Assembly (NCBI GenBank): GCA_013433145.1
Contig: CM024174.1
Span: forward strand, 7,844,336-7,908,335
DNA length: 64,000 bases
Direction: 5' to 3'
From: Ascaris suum
Lineage: Eukaryota > Nematoda > Chromadorea > Rhabditida > Ascarididae
The notes under the pieces were generated by a model, which had not been told where the DNA came from, searched no databases, and was given only the letters and a program-made list of their open reading frames with translations. Numbering within the stretch: position 1 is the stretch's first letter; every line of letters starts with the position of its first letter. The position numbers were made by a program, and so were the translations under genes. Positions 37,335 through 56,200 of the stretch are shown piece by piece.

Positions 37335-37617
37335 TTAGGTGGTGTCTGCTGGATTTGAAGAATTCTTCGGATAAAATTTGGAGCGATGAAAATTAATGCC
37401 AACAATCTGAGTGGATGGAACGTGGTGTCGCGAAAGCGAAGAGACCTCTTCGATGATGAATCGCTCGGACTTCCAGTGCCGACTGGGCGCCGCTAAATCA
37501 AGGTATTCGCCTTCATCGATGAAATCGTTCGGGTTTCCGGTGACGACCAGGCGCCGCAAAAGAAAATATTCGTCTCCGATGGTGATATATGTGAAAGCAC
37601 CTACGACGTTTTGAGGG
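37335..37617 (-). CDS. Open frame over two copies of a 66-nt repeat
   Basis: After TTATGTAG at 37618, the - strand frame is open for 93 codons to TAA. It contains two tandem copies of a unit of about 66 nt. In the open frame they read GDEYFLLRRLVVTGNPNDF and EYLDLAAPSRHWKSERFI, which look different. In the other frame, copy 1 reads AAPGRHRKPERF and matches AAPSRHWKSERF of copy 2, so the frame common to both copies is interrupted. This could be a degenerate repeated gene or a dispersed element rather than a working exon. Confidence 0.3.
37450..37585 (-). repeat. Two tandem copies of a 66-nt unit
   Basis: Each copy contains GCGGCGCC, a C(A/C)C(C/T)GGAA block and a GA(G/A)CGATT(T)C block ending ATCGA(A/T)GA. 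One copy has a one-base shift relative to the other. Confidence 0.7.
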
Positions 37618-38751
37618 CTACATAAACAGCTCTCAAAACAGCTAGGGCATTCATTCATTAATTCATTGATTCTTGCATTCATTCTCTCGCGCAGCTTGGA
37701 TGGCTGTATTGTTCTCTTCGTCTGTACTTGTAATCAATTCCGTCGTTAGCACCCTTCCCTTTACAACGGTGACATAGTTTTCCTTGCTATTTGAAAATTC
37801 CGGATGATGGACGAAAGCGGAACGATCGGATGCATGGATGCATGGTGGGCTGCGGTTTAGTGGTCAGGTGGTAGATCGTTTGGGAATATGGTGGTAAGCA
37901 GATTCAGAGTTAAATGATGACTAGTGAACAATTGACTTTGGAGAAGGAAATCGAGGAGAGGGGCATCTTGAGGGCAAGTGGGAACTACGAGATTGCGAAG
38001 ATTTATGCGAAGCGGTCAGCAATGGCTCAGGGGTGGACTTGAGCGCTCTACGATTTGTTTTGTAGTGAGTAGTGAGAAGGGGAACAGTAGGTTGTAGGAA
38101 TGAGCGTGAGATGGGAAAAAGTTCGCTGTAGAGATCACTACAATACTTGAATCGGCTCGTAGACAAAGGTCCCACGGCCTTTTCAGTGCTACTGCATGCA
38201 ATTCAAGGAGTATGTTGCTTTTTTTTCTATTCCCTTTCGGCTTAACGAGAATTTCCCCAAAATGACGGCAACACAAATCCTTTGTGAATATGAGGTGATT
38301 TATTCCATATCCCACCCTTCAAGCCTTTTCACGAAATCCTCCAAAGTTCAACTTATATTTTCAGTTCATTCGATCCTTTTGGTGTTTTATGAAGTTTTTT
38401 CTGAAATACGCCGCCGTTGGATTGCCGCATTTGCCACTGTTGTGTAACTCTCAAATGCAGCATTTTTATTAAAATTGATATGTCTATAACTCTGAATGTT
38501 TCTTTATAACCTCACACTGAATATGATCAGAGAACAGATGAAAAAAGGTTCCATCCTTGGTAGTAGCACTACCATTTGCACTGCAGACTGAAAAAGAACG
38601 TGTTCAGCTTATACTTTTCTTGCTTGCGTTTGCCTTCGTCTACATATACAGCGGTCACGCTAACTTTATTTCTTGTCGTACTAAAATACTGAAGCATCAT
38701 CGGATTTATATCAGGCTTGAAGATTGCTTTTCTGATGTCGCGTTCTTTTAG

Positions 38752-38789
38752 TTGCTTAGTGAAGACTGAATTGCTTAGTGAAGACTGAA
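38752..38789 (+). repeat. 19-nt perfect tandem duplication
   Basis: TTGCTTAGTGAAGACTGAA occurs twice in direct succession with no mismatch. Confidence 0.95.
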
Positions 38790-40359
38790 TTGACGTGAGT
38801 TTGCTCGCGGACATATGAGGTGCAACATGCACGGATTAAGGCTCGCTCCAGTTAGCACCTCCACTTGCTCCACTTCAGCAGTGATTGGGAATGTCTTAGC
38901 TTGAAATGGTCTACTTCACATGGATACTTTTCAGGAGGTTTATGGATGTGGCTATAGCACATAAACGAAAGAAAGCGTATGGCATTTCCGGCGTTGTGTC
39001 CTTCTGCACTCGCCATAATAGCTCTAACGACCGTTTATTCAAATTGATGAATTATTACGCGACTTTTGCAATACATCAGCTGTGCCGAGTATAAATTAAA
39101 CTGTAAGGTGGCACGAAACGACTTTAGAGTTGATTCATCACGGTAGTATCCGCTCGCCCTAGTAGTGATCTTTGCCACTCTCTCTGAAATTCCCTCTGAT
39201 TTCTCCTGATCCATCGACTATAATTGGCACAAAGCCCCCTTTCCACATTCTCTTGCACAGGAGTAATGCTCATCAACCGCTATCAACGCCGAATTGCATC
39301 CAACTTTCACCTCGGCAACGCCCCGCCATGTTGGAGGTCTCCAGTGTTATTTTCAGCACTGGAAAGAAAGACCGAGAAAAGGGTTACTAGTCTTGTTCCG
39401 GTAAGCACGCCTCGCATTTTCCATCCACCTAAATATTCGACACAGTAAGAAAGCCAGCATATGTTTATCTGCACACCAAAAGAAAATGAAATTAATAGAG
39501 GACGTTCAACAATCATTGGAGATCATAACAACTAGAAGCGACGTTCCTCTTCACTTGAAGTTCAGTTTGTTGATTGCTGCCCGCTTCTCGCTTCTTATGA
39601 ACTCTCACATATACTCAATGCTTCATCCCGCTCTGCTTCCAATTCCTGAAGCAGAATATATCAGGAAAAGCAGCAATCTGCAACCGGTGAGTCCACAAGA
39701 ATAAAATACAATTCACAAACGGGTCATTCCAATTCATCCTAATTCCCCCTCCCCCACAAAATGCAAGTATAACTTTGAACAACTCAACACTCTTTTGTAA
39801 ATAGTGACTAACGTTTCGAGTCGATTGCCTGCTGGATAGCACCACAGTCTTCTCTTAATCCTTCTTCTTCTAATGACAGATTAGATATTTCGTTCGACAG
39901 CCTTTTATGATCACCCTTACCTCTGAACGACTTGATGATGACCTCAACCCCACTTTCCATTCACACCATTCTCGGAAAGTTTTGAAACAAATTCGTTCGT
40001 GATAGGGTGTTTTCGTAAGGACACGGAAGAGGCGCTCAGCGACGACCCTATTTTGCCTCTTCTTTATATACTTCCGTAATGTGCATCGCACTGTCCATTA
40101 TTAAAGCTCTCCCAACTTTCTTCGCGTTATTTGCTTAGAACTAATTAATGCCATTAGACTTGCTGTTAAACATTTTAGACAGCGAAACCTCATGCAACGC
40201 TAAACAACCTCTTCACAGTGCAACGCAAATTCTCGATGCCTTGGTTACACTCTCCATCGCGGTTGACGTGCCGAATTCGTGCACTTTATGAAACCTCTGT
40301 GCCTTCCACTACTGGTTGCGGTGTGGACGACTGGATAGGGACGGGAGGGAGAGGAGAGT

Positions 40360-40377
40360 GGGGGGGGGGGGGGGGGG
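40360..40377 (+). repeat. G18 homopolymer
   Basis: Eighteen consecutive G follow a purine-rich lead (GGGACGGGAGGGAGAGGAGAGT). No gene is supported here. Confidence 0.95.
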
Positions 40378-41493
40378 AAGATCGTTAGGCGTTTCTTCCT
40401 GAGAATCACTGTGGCCCAACTAAAGGCTGAAGAGATTTTCCAGACGTTGCAATAGAAAGAAATCCAGAAGAATTTTATTCCTACCAACTAGAGATGCTAG
40501 TCTTTTGCTTTTTTGCAAATAAAAAATGGCGATTAATTGGAAATTTGATCAGCACAATCTCAAAGTAATTTCTAAGCACGCCTTGCAAATCGACGCACCC
40601 AATCGACTCATTGCGGTCTCCCGTTTGTTCTCTCTTTTCTTTAATATATTGTTGTGTCGTATCTCAACAGTTGCACTAAATACTGTCGCTTCTGAATTTT
40701 AATACAGCACTGCTGTGAATGCTATAATCTCGAAGTTACTTCGAGCAACATAAGGAGGTAGTAGTGCATGGGGCACATCGCCGAAACAAGAACACCTCAT
40801 CGAAGGCTACGCTGAAACCTTTCTTCGCATGAAAAAAGCGCTACGCTCTTGTTCTTGTTCTGCTCTTCTCGCTCTCAACTTATTCTTCTTCTGGAGACGT
40901 AATTCCTAGTCAACCCGAATTTGCAACTTCCTGAGATGGAGTCCCTCCTACGGGGACGGCCCTCCGTAAAATCTCTCTGTAAACGCATTCTCTACTCTGT
41001 AACGGGATGAGGTCGCGCTCTTTTCAAACTCACTATCACCTTCGAACTCAGTAGTTCCTACACCCTTCCCAAACATTCGAAGGCTCACAGTTTACGTTTT
41101 TTTTCTGCAACGACTAGGAAGAATCAGTGGAAGAAATCTCTTAGCCTAGTTGGTTGAGTTTGTTTGTTTGTTCGACTTGTTGTACGAACAGTTGCAGAAG
41201 CGTGCCAGAAGAGCCGACCTAACATGGGAATTTGGGACAAAGTGCGCGAGATCTCACTTTGAGCTGCTAGCAAGTGTGTTGAAGGCATGTGCAGCATTTC
41301 ACACATATTCCGAGTGACTCGACCGCTTGCAAAAATCGCGTGCAAGAAATTTATCCTTGCTGCCTAGTCGATTTCAAACTTAATTTTGACCGACTGCAAA
41401 ATGCACACACATTTTCAGATGTCTTCTTAGGACTATACGCCCTTCTGAACTTCAACTAGCAGTTTGTATTTTGGCACAGAAGGACCAAATGAC

Positions 41494-41733
41494 GTGACTT
41501 TGGCTTCAGTGCTTCCTAAACTGAAGACCGTCAGGGACTTGGACGGGCAGATACATGCACGCACATGCATGCATAAAGAAATGAAGTCGCACAACTATGA
41601 GCTTTCGCAAGAACTAAATCAAGAACAAACGATCTCCAGCGAAACGATAGTGCTCGTGATTAAGAAAATGTCTGGAGAATGCGCAATATCTGCAGCAAGA
41701 AATCCCATTAAAAGCTGCTGTGCATTCCATTAA
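41494..41733 (+). CDS. Candidate terminal exon downstream of MDH1
   Basis: On the strand opposite to MDH1, the frame from TTTGGCACAG reads GPNDVTLASVLPKLKTVRDL, then HKEMKSHNYELSQELNQEQ and ends CCAFH, TAA. It is rich in charged residues and looks like a helical protein. No partner exon was found. The family is not recognised. Confidence 0.2.
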   Translation: MTLASVLPKLKTVRDLDGQIHARTCMHKEMKSHNYELSQELNQEQTISSETIVLVIKKMSGECAISAARNPIKSCCAFH

Positions 41734-41842
41734 AAGCGATCAACGAAGGGAAGCTGTTGTATGTGTGGTAATGAATAAGTTTCTTTATAAAAATAGACAG
41801 CAGCAGGGGATGGATTACGATGACATTTGGCAAGCGACACTC

Positions 41843-41862
41843 CCCCTCTCTCTCTCTCTTTC
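41843..41862 (+). repeat. CT microsatellite
   Basis: A short CT run (about seven CT dinucleotides) follows five C, just beyond the end of MDH1. Confidence 0.85.
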
Positions 41863-41983
41863 CTTCATATCCACGACAAGCTTTAGCTGCATATGAAAGG
41901 CCAAGCAGCAACAATAAACGAAACGTGAAATTCGGACAATTTGGGAATCTCGCGCTATGGTATCCAATTGTCTTTTTTTCGCC

Positions 41984-48132
<6,149 letters not shown>

Positions 48133-48151
48133 GCTCGATCACGACGGTATT

Positions 48152-48160
48152 CTGGAAAAG
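48152..48160 (-). promoter_or_regulatory. Probable trans-splice acceptor upstream of MDH1
   Basis: Reading the - strand, CTTTTCCAG ends at 48152, and the MDH1 ATG lies 19 nt further on. This fits a spliced-leader acceptor and supports the start at 48132. A 5' UTR intron would look the same. Confidence 0.5.
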
Positions 48161-48869
48161 CACCTGGGAAAATCCCCTACAGAGGACCGCGAAGGTTCGA
48201 AAGTCCGAAACCATTCAACAAGCCAACAAGCAGCATCAACAACTATGCTGCATTCACATAACTCGCTTTCGGAAGACACATGCAAACGAAAAAAAAAAAA
48301 CTCGATGAGATGCAAATCTGCAGCCGCCTCACCTCCGGGAAAAAGCACTTGGTCTGACTGACCAGATGTAACCGGCAAAGCACAACAGGCGCACGCCTAA
48401 AAGCACGCGCTGGCTGCGAAAGCAGAGGTTGATGGGGCTGCAATGCAGAGAGAAAGCGGTTATATTCAGCCAAGTGGTGATGAATCCAAGGACTGTGAAG
48501 GCGTAAACGCGACGATCCACCACAATTCACGAGCGCTAACAAAGTCACCAAGAAAGAACTGCCAACCGACTACTACGGAGACAGCACTGAATGAACATTA
48601 AAGTTGTGCTGGTGCTCTTCTTACCGCATGTCACCCAGCGCCTTTTTACCATAGGCTGAAATAATTACGCGAACTTATCTGAGTGATAGAGATTTGCATA
48701 TATGTTCTAATAGGGTTACGGGCATATGACGAAGATTTGCATATTATATTTATGGCAATAAATCACTTGCTTTTACTTATGGCGATCCCTTGTCTCCGCG
48801 AGCACTTTCATCAAATAGGTGGAAGGCTGATGGAGTGGGGGGAAAGGGGAAAGAAGGGAGAGCCATAGC

Positions 48870-48887
48870 GGGGGGGGGGGGGGGGGG
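48870..48887 (+). repeat. G18 homopolymer
   Basis: Eighteen consecutive G follow a purine-rich lead (GGGGGGAAAGGGGAAAGAAG). The tract lies about 740 nt upstream of the MDH1 start. Confidence 0.95.
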
Positions 48888-49924
48888 TGCCAATGGAGCG
48901 AGCTGTACATGACAAACCTGCAACGTTGTTTACATTCCGACTTTGCTAGATGACAGCTTGATTTAGGTTCCTTTCACTGTATATTCGAGCGCTTTAGATA
49001 GCGTCTTCATGGTTTCCGCCATCTGAAGAAGCGCCTCCTTCATATGTTTCCAACGAAACCGAAATCGGCGACTGTAATTTCGCTGCCTTTGCATACGATA
49101 GAATACAGGGTGTACGCAGTGAAGAACTAGAGAGAAAAGATCTTATGTCGCGTCGAACGGCGAAACAGTCAAAACAAAATCCCAGCGAAGTGATCAAGAA
49201 GATTTCGCTGGAGATTTTGTGAGAAAGGAAACATAGAATCTCACTTTGTTGTGAGAGGATTCTATGTCTCCTCCTTTGTTGTCTTTCTTTATAAATGTAT
49301 TTAACTCTCGACGTCTCTTAGTCGCTATCTCTTTCGTAAAAGCGCTTAGCGGGGACCCGCATCTCCTCTTCCCCGCAACCCCCCTTCTCTCTCACATATA
49401 TTTGTCGCGTCCTTACGCGACATCTTATCCGCAATTTCTGTCACTAAAGGGGAGCTCGAGCTGGTGTCGCAATCGAACAAATGCTCCTCGGAGTTTCGAT
49501 ACTCAGTGCTTTTGTCTCCGAACGTTAGTGTGCACATTATGATGCAGCTGCTCAGTTTTGGCAAAACTCATTCCCCATGAGGAATGATTTTTGGCAAAAT
49601 GGCTAAATGTGATGCGCGAGCACCTCCCAAAGCAAAATTGCTTTGTTGAGTTTAGGTGTTGACGACTGGGTATCATATAAAAGTATCCAAAATACCAGCG
49701 ATTAGCAGTATGCGATCAGCTACAAAAATGCGACAGTGCTTAGTGTCCCTTACCAATTACTTGACAGAGCGCAAATGTTTAGGATTTATTTCCTTCGTTC
49801 ACTTTTATTTTTTATTATGAGGTCTCGTGGTGAAAACTCACACGAAAGTATGTGAGTCGGAGCAGCAGGCAGAAGAAAAACGTTCGCAAAGAAGGCAAGT
49901 ACACATCTAATACGTAACAGCAAC

Positions 49925-50645
49925 AACATTGAAGTCTCTTAACCACAGCTGGAGGGGTGGCTGCATCGACGTCGGCGGGAAGCAGATTCTAGACTCGTAC
50001 AGCGCGAAACTGCAAACTCTCAGAACTGCTAATATGATCACGTTAATATGGACCATTAAAGATCTCCTGAAAAGCAACACGGAGAAAATGCGCCTGGACA
50101 TTTTTTAGCAAGCCGACGTTAGAGATCAAATAAGCAGACCATCGAGGAGTGCAATATTTCAAAACGGGTCGGCAGTAAATAAACGATGCGATGAATGCAC
50201 TTCGGTAGTGCGCAATACATCTGTGCTGTGAACAGTGGAGAACTCAGTTGGCAAATCCCGACGACTTTTTCGCCAACAGTGGAACAGGCCAACCTAGAGT
50301 GAAATTCACGATCGATTATGACACCAAACTCACGAACGCCGTCTGCAGTAGAAGAAACATCACGTCCTTGCTTGAGAAAACGTTCATGATGAAAGTTGAT
50401 ATGCAGCACACGACATTTTCCACGCGAAATATTTAGTCGCCATAATCTCGAGCGGTTGACGGAATGCATCAGCGTCACTTTGCAAAAAATGGCAGTCGTT
50501 AGCAGAATCGTGCGTGGGTGATAAATTTTGAGATTGCCAGCAAAAGCCTAGTACTGCTCAGAATGTTGTAAGAAACATCATCAATGCATATGGGGAACAA
50601 AGCAATACCTAAGAGACCTCCTTGTGGCACGCCACTAGGACAAAG
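49925..50645 (-). mobile_element. Decayed non-LTR retrotransposon (LINE) reverse transcriptase fragment
   Basis: On the - strand, 50636-50607 encodes SGVPQGGLLG, the conserved reverse-transcriptase block B, followed by LFPICIDDV in place of the usual LF.LYINDL. Downstream, 50478-50119 encodes the thumb-like region, with LNISRGKCRVLHI and VREFGVIIDREF matching the LINE pattern 'KC.VLHIG ... VRDLGVIVD'. The C-terminal part (about 50085-49925) reads EIFNGPY, then RAVRV, NLLPADVDAATPPAVVKRLQ, and contains two in-frame stops plus a frame change from the preceding block. The FADD catalytic block is not intact. The element is therefore a truncated, inactive CR1/RTE-like copy. Its 5' portion, endonuclease domain and 3' tail were not recognised. 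Confidence 0.8.
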
Positions 50646-50804
50646 TGTAAATGCAAGGATTAGGTTGCACAAAACATATCACCGCCACAGCCGTTATAGA
50701 GGCTTCCAACTGCGATAATAAGTTTTCGCATATTTTCTATGAAGCAGTAGAAACGTACGTTATGACTGCGTTATTTTCAACGGAAGCGCTAAGTTTGTGC
50801 GGTC

Positions 50805-51089
50805 ATGGTGAGGTCACGCATAACATTCGTCTGCGTCTTTTTGCTATTCGTATGCATAGGGGAGAAGATCGCTTTGGCCAAGTTCACTGAATCAAGGACC
50901 GAGACAGCAAGTCATCATATGGACGACGTCATGGGCACCACAATAAATGGACCTAGTTATGGGCATGTGCTGCAAGATTCAAAAAAAACTCTTGCGCAAA
51001 TTGAGAGCGCCAAGAAGTATGCATTTCTTGCTTCTTTTTTTAAAGGCAGAGATCGAGGAAGAGTAAAACGTCATGAACTCTCGCTGTGA
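50805..51089 (+). CDS. Putative small secreted protein, single exon
   Basis: A 94-codon ORF begins with a true ATG and a textbook signal peptide: a basic start (MVRSR), a hydrophobic core (ITFVCVFLLFVCIG) and an ALA|K cleavage context around residue 25. The mature part is about 70 residues, polar, with no cysteine. It contains a Lys-Lys, several single Arg/Lys sites and a Lys-Arg six residues before the end. This would suit a processed peptide precursor, but no known neuropeptide motif is seen. It starts about 160 nt from the LINE fragment and runs on the opposite strand. I do not recognise the family. A chance ORF or a first exon of a longer gene are the alternatives. Confidence 0.45.
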   Translation: MVRSRITFVCVFLLFVCIGEKIALAKFTESRTETASHHMDDVMGTTINGPSYGHVLQDSKKTLAQIESAKKYAFLASFFKGRDRGRVKRHELSL

Positions 51090-54000
51090 AGTAAATTCCT
51101 TGAAAGAAACGATAAAGAATAGGCAGCCTTTTTGAAAAAAAGAAACGTTTCATGAGCCAAATCAGTGGAATTGGGAGCAACGTCTTCTGATTATCGATTT
51201 AAACTCGCGTCGTCAAGTACGACTCATTTCGATGTACACTTGTGCTAAAGACTTGTGTGCAACCCTGTTTGATGGCTTTGAATTCTTCATCAGGTTTTTG
51301 CCGGGTCCGAGACAGCAATCATTTCCAAATGGGAGGGATATGGCTCACTGAACCGATGTGATAAGTTCCTTTGTCTTTCATGTTGGGACTCCCCGTTATA
51401 TGACGTACTCGCGATTGCTCGCGGGCGTTTTTAGGATTGATTGAAGCAGTGTGACTTTTGCGCCGTGCAACGGTTATAACCATCACGAACACAAGTTCTT
51501 TCGCATTTTGCATGACTGTTTCTGTGTGGTCTCTCACTGTTGACTTTCGAGGCTTTACAAGTAACCACTCTAGGTTTATATGTTACGCAATGGAGAGAAG
51601 GTTTCTAATTGTTTGTTGTAAATGGGTCAGTTGAAGAAGTGAACAACGAATTGAGTTTTGCAAAGGCTCACACATAAATAATCAGGAACGGCAGAAATTA
51701 GCAGTAAAGAACCACAAAATGTGACGCAACGGAATACGGAAGCCAAAGTTCCGATTTCCGTTTGGAGGACAACGACCGACATATGGATCTTCATTATTCC
51801 ATAGACGAAATTTGGCTCACTTCTTTGGAAAAAAAGTCAAAGAAATCGTAGCTATGATCGTCGTCCACAATCTGTTGTATGTGAACACAACAGCGGTTAA
51901 AACTTTCAACAATTTAGAGTTGAAACAAAACTGTTTCAGGGATAAAGGAAATCACGGTTCCTTGTCGTTAAATGAGGTAAGAATATGTTGGTAATTTACA
52001 ATAATGCATTGTTTTCTTTTTTCAGTGCACTGATAAATCCCCAAATCTTCTTTTTCCTCGTACATGGAATTTTTTCTTATATTCGCCCTTCACGAATGAG
52101 TGTTATTTGGCTGTCTGTCGACTCGCTGAGAAGAAGGAATGGGTTGTGGCTGACACCGCTGGATTTTATGCGGAAGCGCTTTGCGAGCTGCACATCGATG
52201 CCACCAATGGGCGCCGTTGATAACGTATGAGCTAAATGATGCAAGGAAAAAACACGCACCTACTTAAATATTTCAGCACAGGTCATATGCAACAAGCTCG
52301 TGCGCGAGATCTTTTTTCGGTTATTCAACATCTGCCCGAAATCTCATAGAGCTTACTTTCTAGATGTTCCCTATGAAAAATTTTCACTTATCATGTTAGG
52401 CTGCAGAATACTGACGCAATCATACAGAAATAACCTGGAGAGATGAGTTTAACTTGAACGGAATTTTAAAGAAGTAAAGAAGTAGTGGATGGTTAACTGG
52501 AAAGAAAATGAGTTAGAATAACAGTAAAAAATAAAACTCTCGAGCACAGATTCTGAACTATTGCTGAGCAAGAAGATAAAGAGCATAACAAAAGATCTGT
52601 CGATTGAGCCACTAGATGAAGTGCGACGTCATCGCATCTACAAATTGACTGATATTACAGAAGCAAACAGAATCGAAACATGACGTCCGAAAAGCGGATG
52701 AAGTGATCCGTTTAAAACACACTGGACGCGTCACTCACCATCAACTCATCTAAATCTCCTGATGCAGCACTAGCCGACAGCTTCTCGAATCCCTTATTTT
52801 AGGCGTAGTTATGCCAACAGCAGGAAAGAAATCGGAATCAGACCTCGGGTGTCTTAGTAAGACCTCCACGATTGCCATATTCCAGCAACTGAAGCGTGCT
52901 GCATTTGTTTAATGTTGTCGCTTTCCCCACATCCACAATCCATTTAGAGTGCCGTGAAGTGCTTTGTTACAGACGTGGCTCACGTCTAGCCTTATATTTC
53001 AGAGAGTAGAGTTTTGTTCTTCAATGATCGATTTATGCGAAGTCGAAGAGAGATTCAAAGCATACTTGGCACCGATTTCTGATCATTACGTGAAATGAAT
53101 TTTCTAAGTTCTCAACAAATCCACGACTTGGGACAACGTCAGCAGTGTGAAAATGATTTTCTCCAATACGCTGCTAGTCAATATTCTTCGCCCGATGTGT
53201 GCCTTCCAAATTTCGCTTTGAATAGGCATCCATTTTGAAACTGCCTAAACCTCATCCTCCTCTAATTAACGTCTTTCCTAGAAAGTCATAAATACAAACG
53301 AACAAAATTCACGTGGGTGAACCAGTCTATCAACAGTTTTTTTTTGACAGCGCCTGTCACAGCTCGTTTTCCCTTCCTCCTCTACACACAGTACTCCTGC
53401 CGTTTGATGTCTTATTTCTGCTTGTCTGGAAAACATCCAACATGTCGGTTTCGATCCGCTGGATGCCATTTGGAAACAATATTGATCCGTGGACTATCCG
53501 CTTATCGAGTTACATGTTCTGGGCCCATCCTGTGTTCCAAAAAGGCGTATCCTGTACCACTTATTCTCTAAGAATTTCATTTGTTTAGTGGTTGGCTAAG
53601 GCACGTCACGTCAACCAGCCTCATTCTCTGAGCTCTTTTGGACAGGCAAATTTCAAATCTTCTTTCGTCAGAAACCAATTGTTACTAGCTTGCACCATGA
53701 GTGAGAGAAACGTTGAAGTGAGCAAGTTGTAACCATAGAACACTTGAACTAAAAAGATTAATGGAACCGCGAAAAACCCGGAAGTTATCCTTATCCTCAA
53801 AACTGGAACTTCGATAGGGGTTGACATTTTTGACAGTCATCTACCAATCCATGTGTCCTCGACTCCCTCTCCCACTTTACATATGTGTTCAGCAAATGAA
53901 TAAAACAAAGGAAGATGATGAATTTTCAAACCGGCGTAATGAAGGCAGGAAAAAATATGCAGAAACTCAGAAGGTTGTGGTATTTTTTCAAGCAGCACAA

Positions 54001-56187
54001 AAGTTTCCTTCAGACAACGTGAATAAGCAAAGAGAGCCCTGCACACAAATTCATATGTTGTTGACCGAGATAAGTTCATACAAAACACATCATTATCAAT
54101 AATTTGGAGTTTTCAGCAGCAACCGAAGATTTTTCCTAACCGTTCCGCAAAAGGTTCCCTGCCTTGACCTTAAAACTCTGCTTAGAATCTTTGAATGAAT
54201 CATCTCATTCTCCAATGTCAGCATGAGATGCGCAGTGAAGACGACTCAAAGTGAGTGGATCTTCCCATTTCAAAGGTGTGATTTCGCAACCAAATGAGCT
54301 ATTTTCGCATGAGAACTTCTTTTTGGATTCCGATAAGGAAATGCTTCAATGTCTTTGCAGAGTACCATTTTACGGAAGTATCGGATACCGTTTGTAATAA
54401 GCAAAAGGGCGTTAATCGGAATTGGACTCACTGGTTTTTGCCTCTCACTTGTCACTGCCCTTACACCACTCATCATCGTAACAATACTTATATGGAGACC
54501 TATATCAAGGAGCCTCAGTAAGTCAACAGTCATTCAGCTGCTTTAACACTTTCGCCACAACTCTTCAGCATCTATTTCGCAAAGAAAGCTGTTGTCAGAT
54601 GGATACAGGTATGAAGCTTAACTTCCAGCCCAACAAAAAATGGAAGAATGAACTTCGGTGGTGAATGGAAGCTTTTTTCGCTTGCCTCGTTCTCCTCAAA
54701 AATCTCCGTTTCTGATTGCTCATCCCACTTTGAAAGTTTTCTCCTTCTTTTGCTTAGGTTAAAATGCCTTCGAGCTGTTCTGTTACCTCGATTCACGGTA
54801 TTTCGAACCGTTCCGCTCATCGTAGCTCGAAAAATTCATGCGTGATTTGCTTGCTACAACACAGGATGCTTGACCCGTTTCTCGCCCTACCTTACAAATT
54901 AGATGCATAAACTTTGAATAGAGTAATCTCGAATTAGAGTTGCTAGAGCAATACGCTATGCCGAATGTCCTTTCGCTGCCATTCCATGTAACACTGCAGA
55001 AAACGGATCTCTAATTAGAAAATTGCAACCATATTTGAACTGATCCCATGAAACGCTTCTAAGAAAATTCGGCATTTGTAAATTGAAATTGCTGGAAGTG
55101 AAATAAATTTATACCCCGAAAATTCGAATTTCAATAGCAATCTACGCAATATTTTTTATCATCTGACCTCTACCTCGGATTTTAAAGTTTCCTTCTGTCA
55201 GACAGGTTTTTAACTTGTCGAGCATTCCCTATGTAGGTTGACGGTCTATAAGTTAGTTACAAGTAAGCATGAAGAAGGTGTTTAAATTTACGGCGCTTTA
55301 TTTACACCACACACTACAAATATAGGAATCAAACACATTCGGCCAGTCGAACAGTAAGGGTGCTCATGTGTGGTGGCTTCCGGGGACCCGATCGATTCCC
55401 TTCCCCTCCCCCTATTTCTTTCTCGCAAATAGTACTTTCCTGCGCACGCCTTTGCTAATAGAAGTATTTTCCCCACAGGGATAGGAAACCGATATGCGGT
55501 GGTGTTAGCAAATTGCATTTAGGTGACATATCACTGTACTCGCTAAAAAAACTTCGAATTGTGGTGTTATGGTGATGAAAAAAACCGAATGTAGTCATTG
55601 ATCTTTCACAGTGCTGAGAATTTATTCTTCAGAACTTCGAACCAAAATTTTACCAAGCATTTTCTGGTAAAACGCATCATAAAGCTGCAACCACACGGCT
55701 CTTGTGAAAAGATTGGAAGTGTTCACGTCATTCTCTACCACATGTCCCCCATCCATTCTATCAGTATCTCTCCCATTCTCCTTCCCCTTTCCAACTGTAG
55801 ATCCATTCACTCGGGCGAAGCATTTAAGAATATCATGTTCCGACCTCCGCTTCAACTTGGCAACTGCGCAATCTAAACATAACCACATCCTATATATCCT
55901 TCATGTTGCTGGAAGGAGTGAGGAACTCCGCAGTGACACCTGTTCTCCAAAAATTTGCAGTCCCGTCGACTACCGTCCTGCTTATTCGTTTACTATTTCT
56001 GCAAAACATTAAAGAATTATATAAGCCTTGAGAATTATGAGCGCTATTCTGTGGAATTTGCAAGTGGAAATTCCCTGAAAAACTTTCAGCACAGGAAGAT
56101 TACGTTCGAGTGTTGGCGTCTTTGGACCCGCATTACGATGTCAAGATGTCTTCTTCAAAGGTGAATTGCTTCGTAGTTCTTGATCAG
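51090..56187. other. Intergenic or intronic DNA, no gene established
   Basis: Only short frames were seen. A - strand ATG-started ORF at 53469-53278 (63 codons, seven Cys) and a + strand exon-like stretch at 56087-56160 (DYVRVLASLDPHYDVKMSSS, flanked by TTTCAG and GTGAAT, but open in all three frames) are the only items of note. Confidence 0.4.
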
Positions 56188-56200
56188 GCATTGCAGAAAA
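56188..56200 (+). promoter_or_regulatory. Trans-splice acceptor before the 56201 gene
   Basis: GCATTGCAG ends at 56196 and is followed by AAAA and then ATG at 56201. This close acceptor-to-ATG spacing is typical of spliced-leader addition. The alternative, a 36-nt cis intron from the GTGAAT donor at 56161, is unusually short. Confidence 0.5.

Larger units (their letters stand above)
37618..41493. other. Intergenic DNA
   Basis: Contains the 38.75-kb tandem duplication and the G18 tract. A - strand frame at 38832-38569 is open and Lys-rich (SVFTKQLKERDIRKAIFKPD) but spans the tandem repeat. No gene was established. Confidence 0.4.

Noticed and set aside
40245..40487. ORF with a run of prolines
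   Set aside because: The prolines come from the G18 homopolymer read on the other strand.
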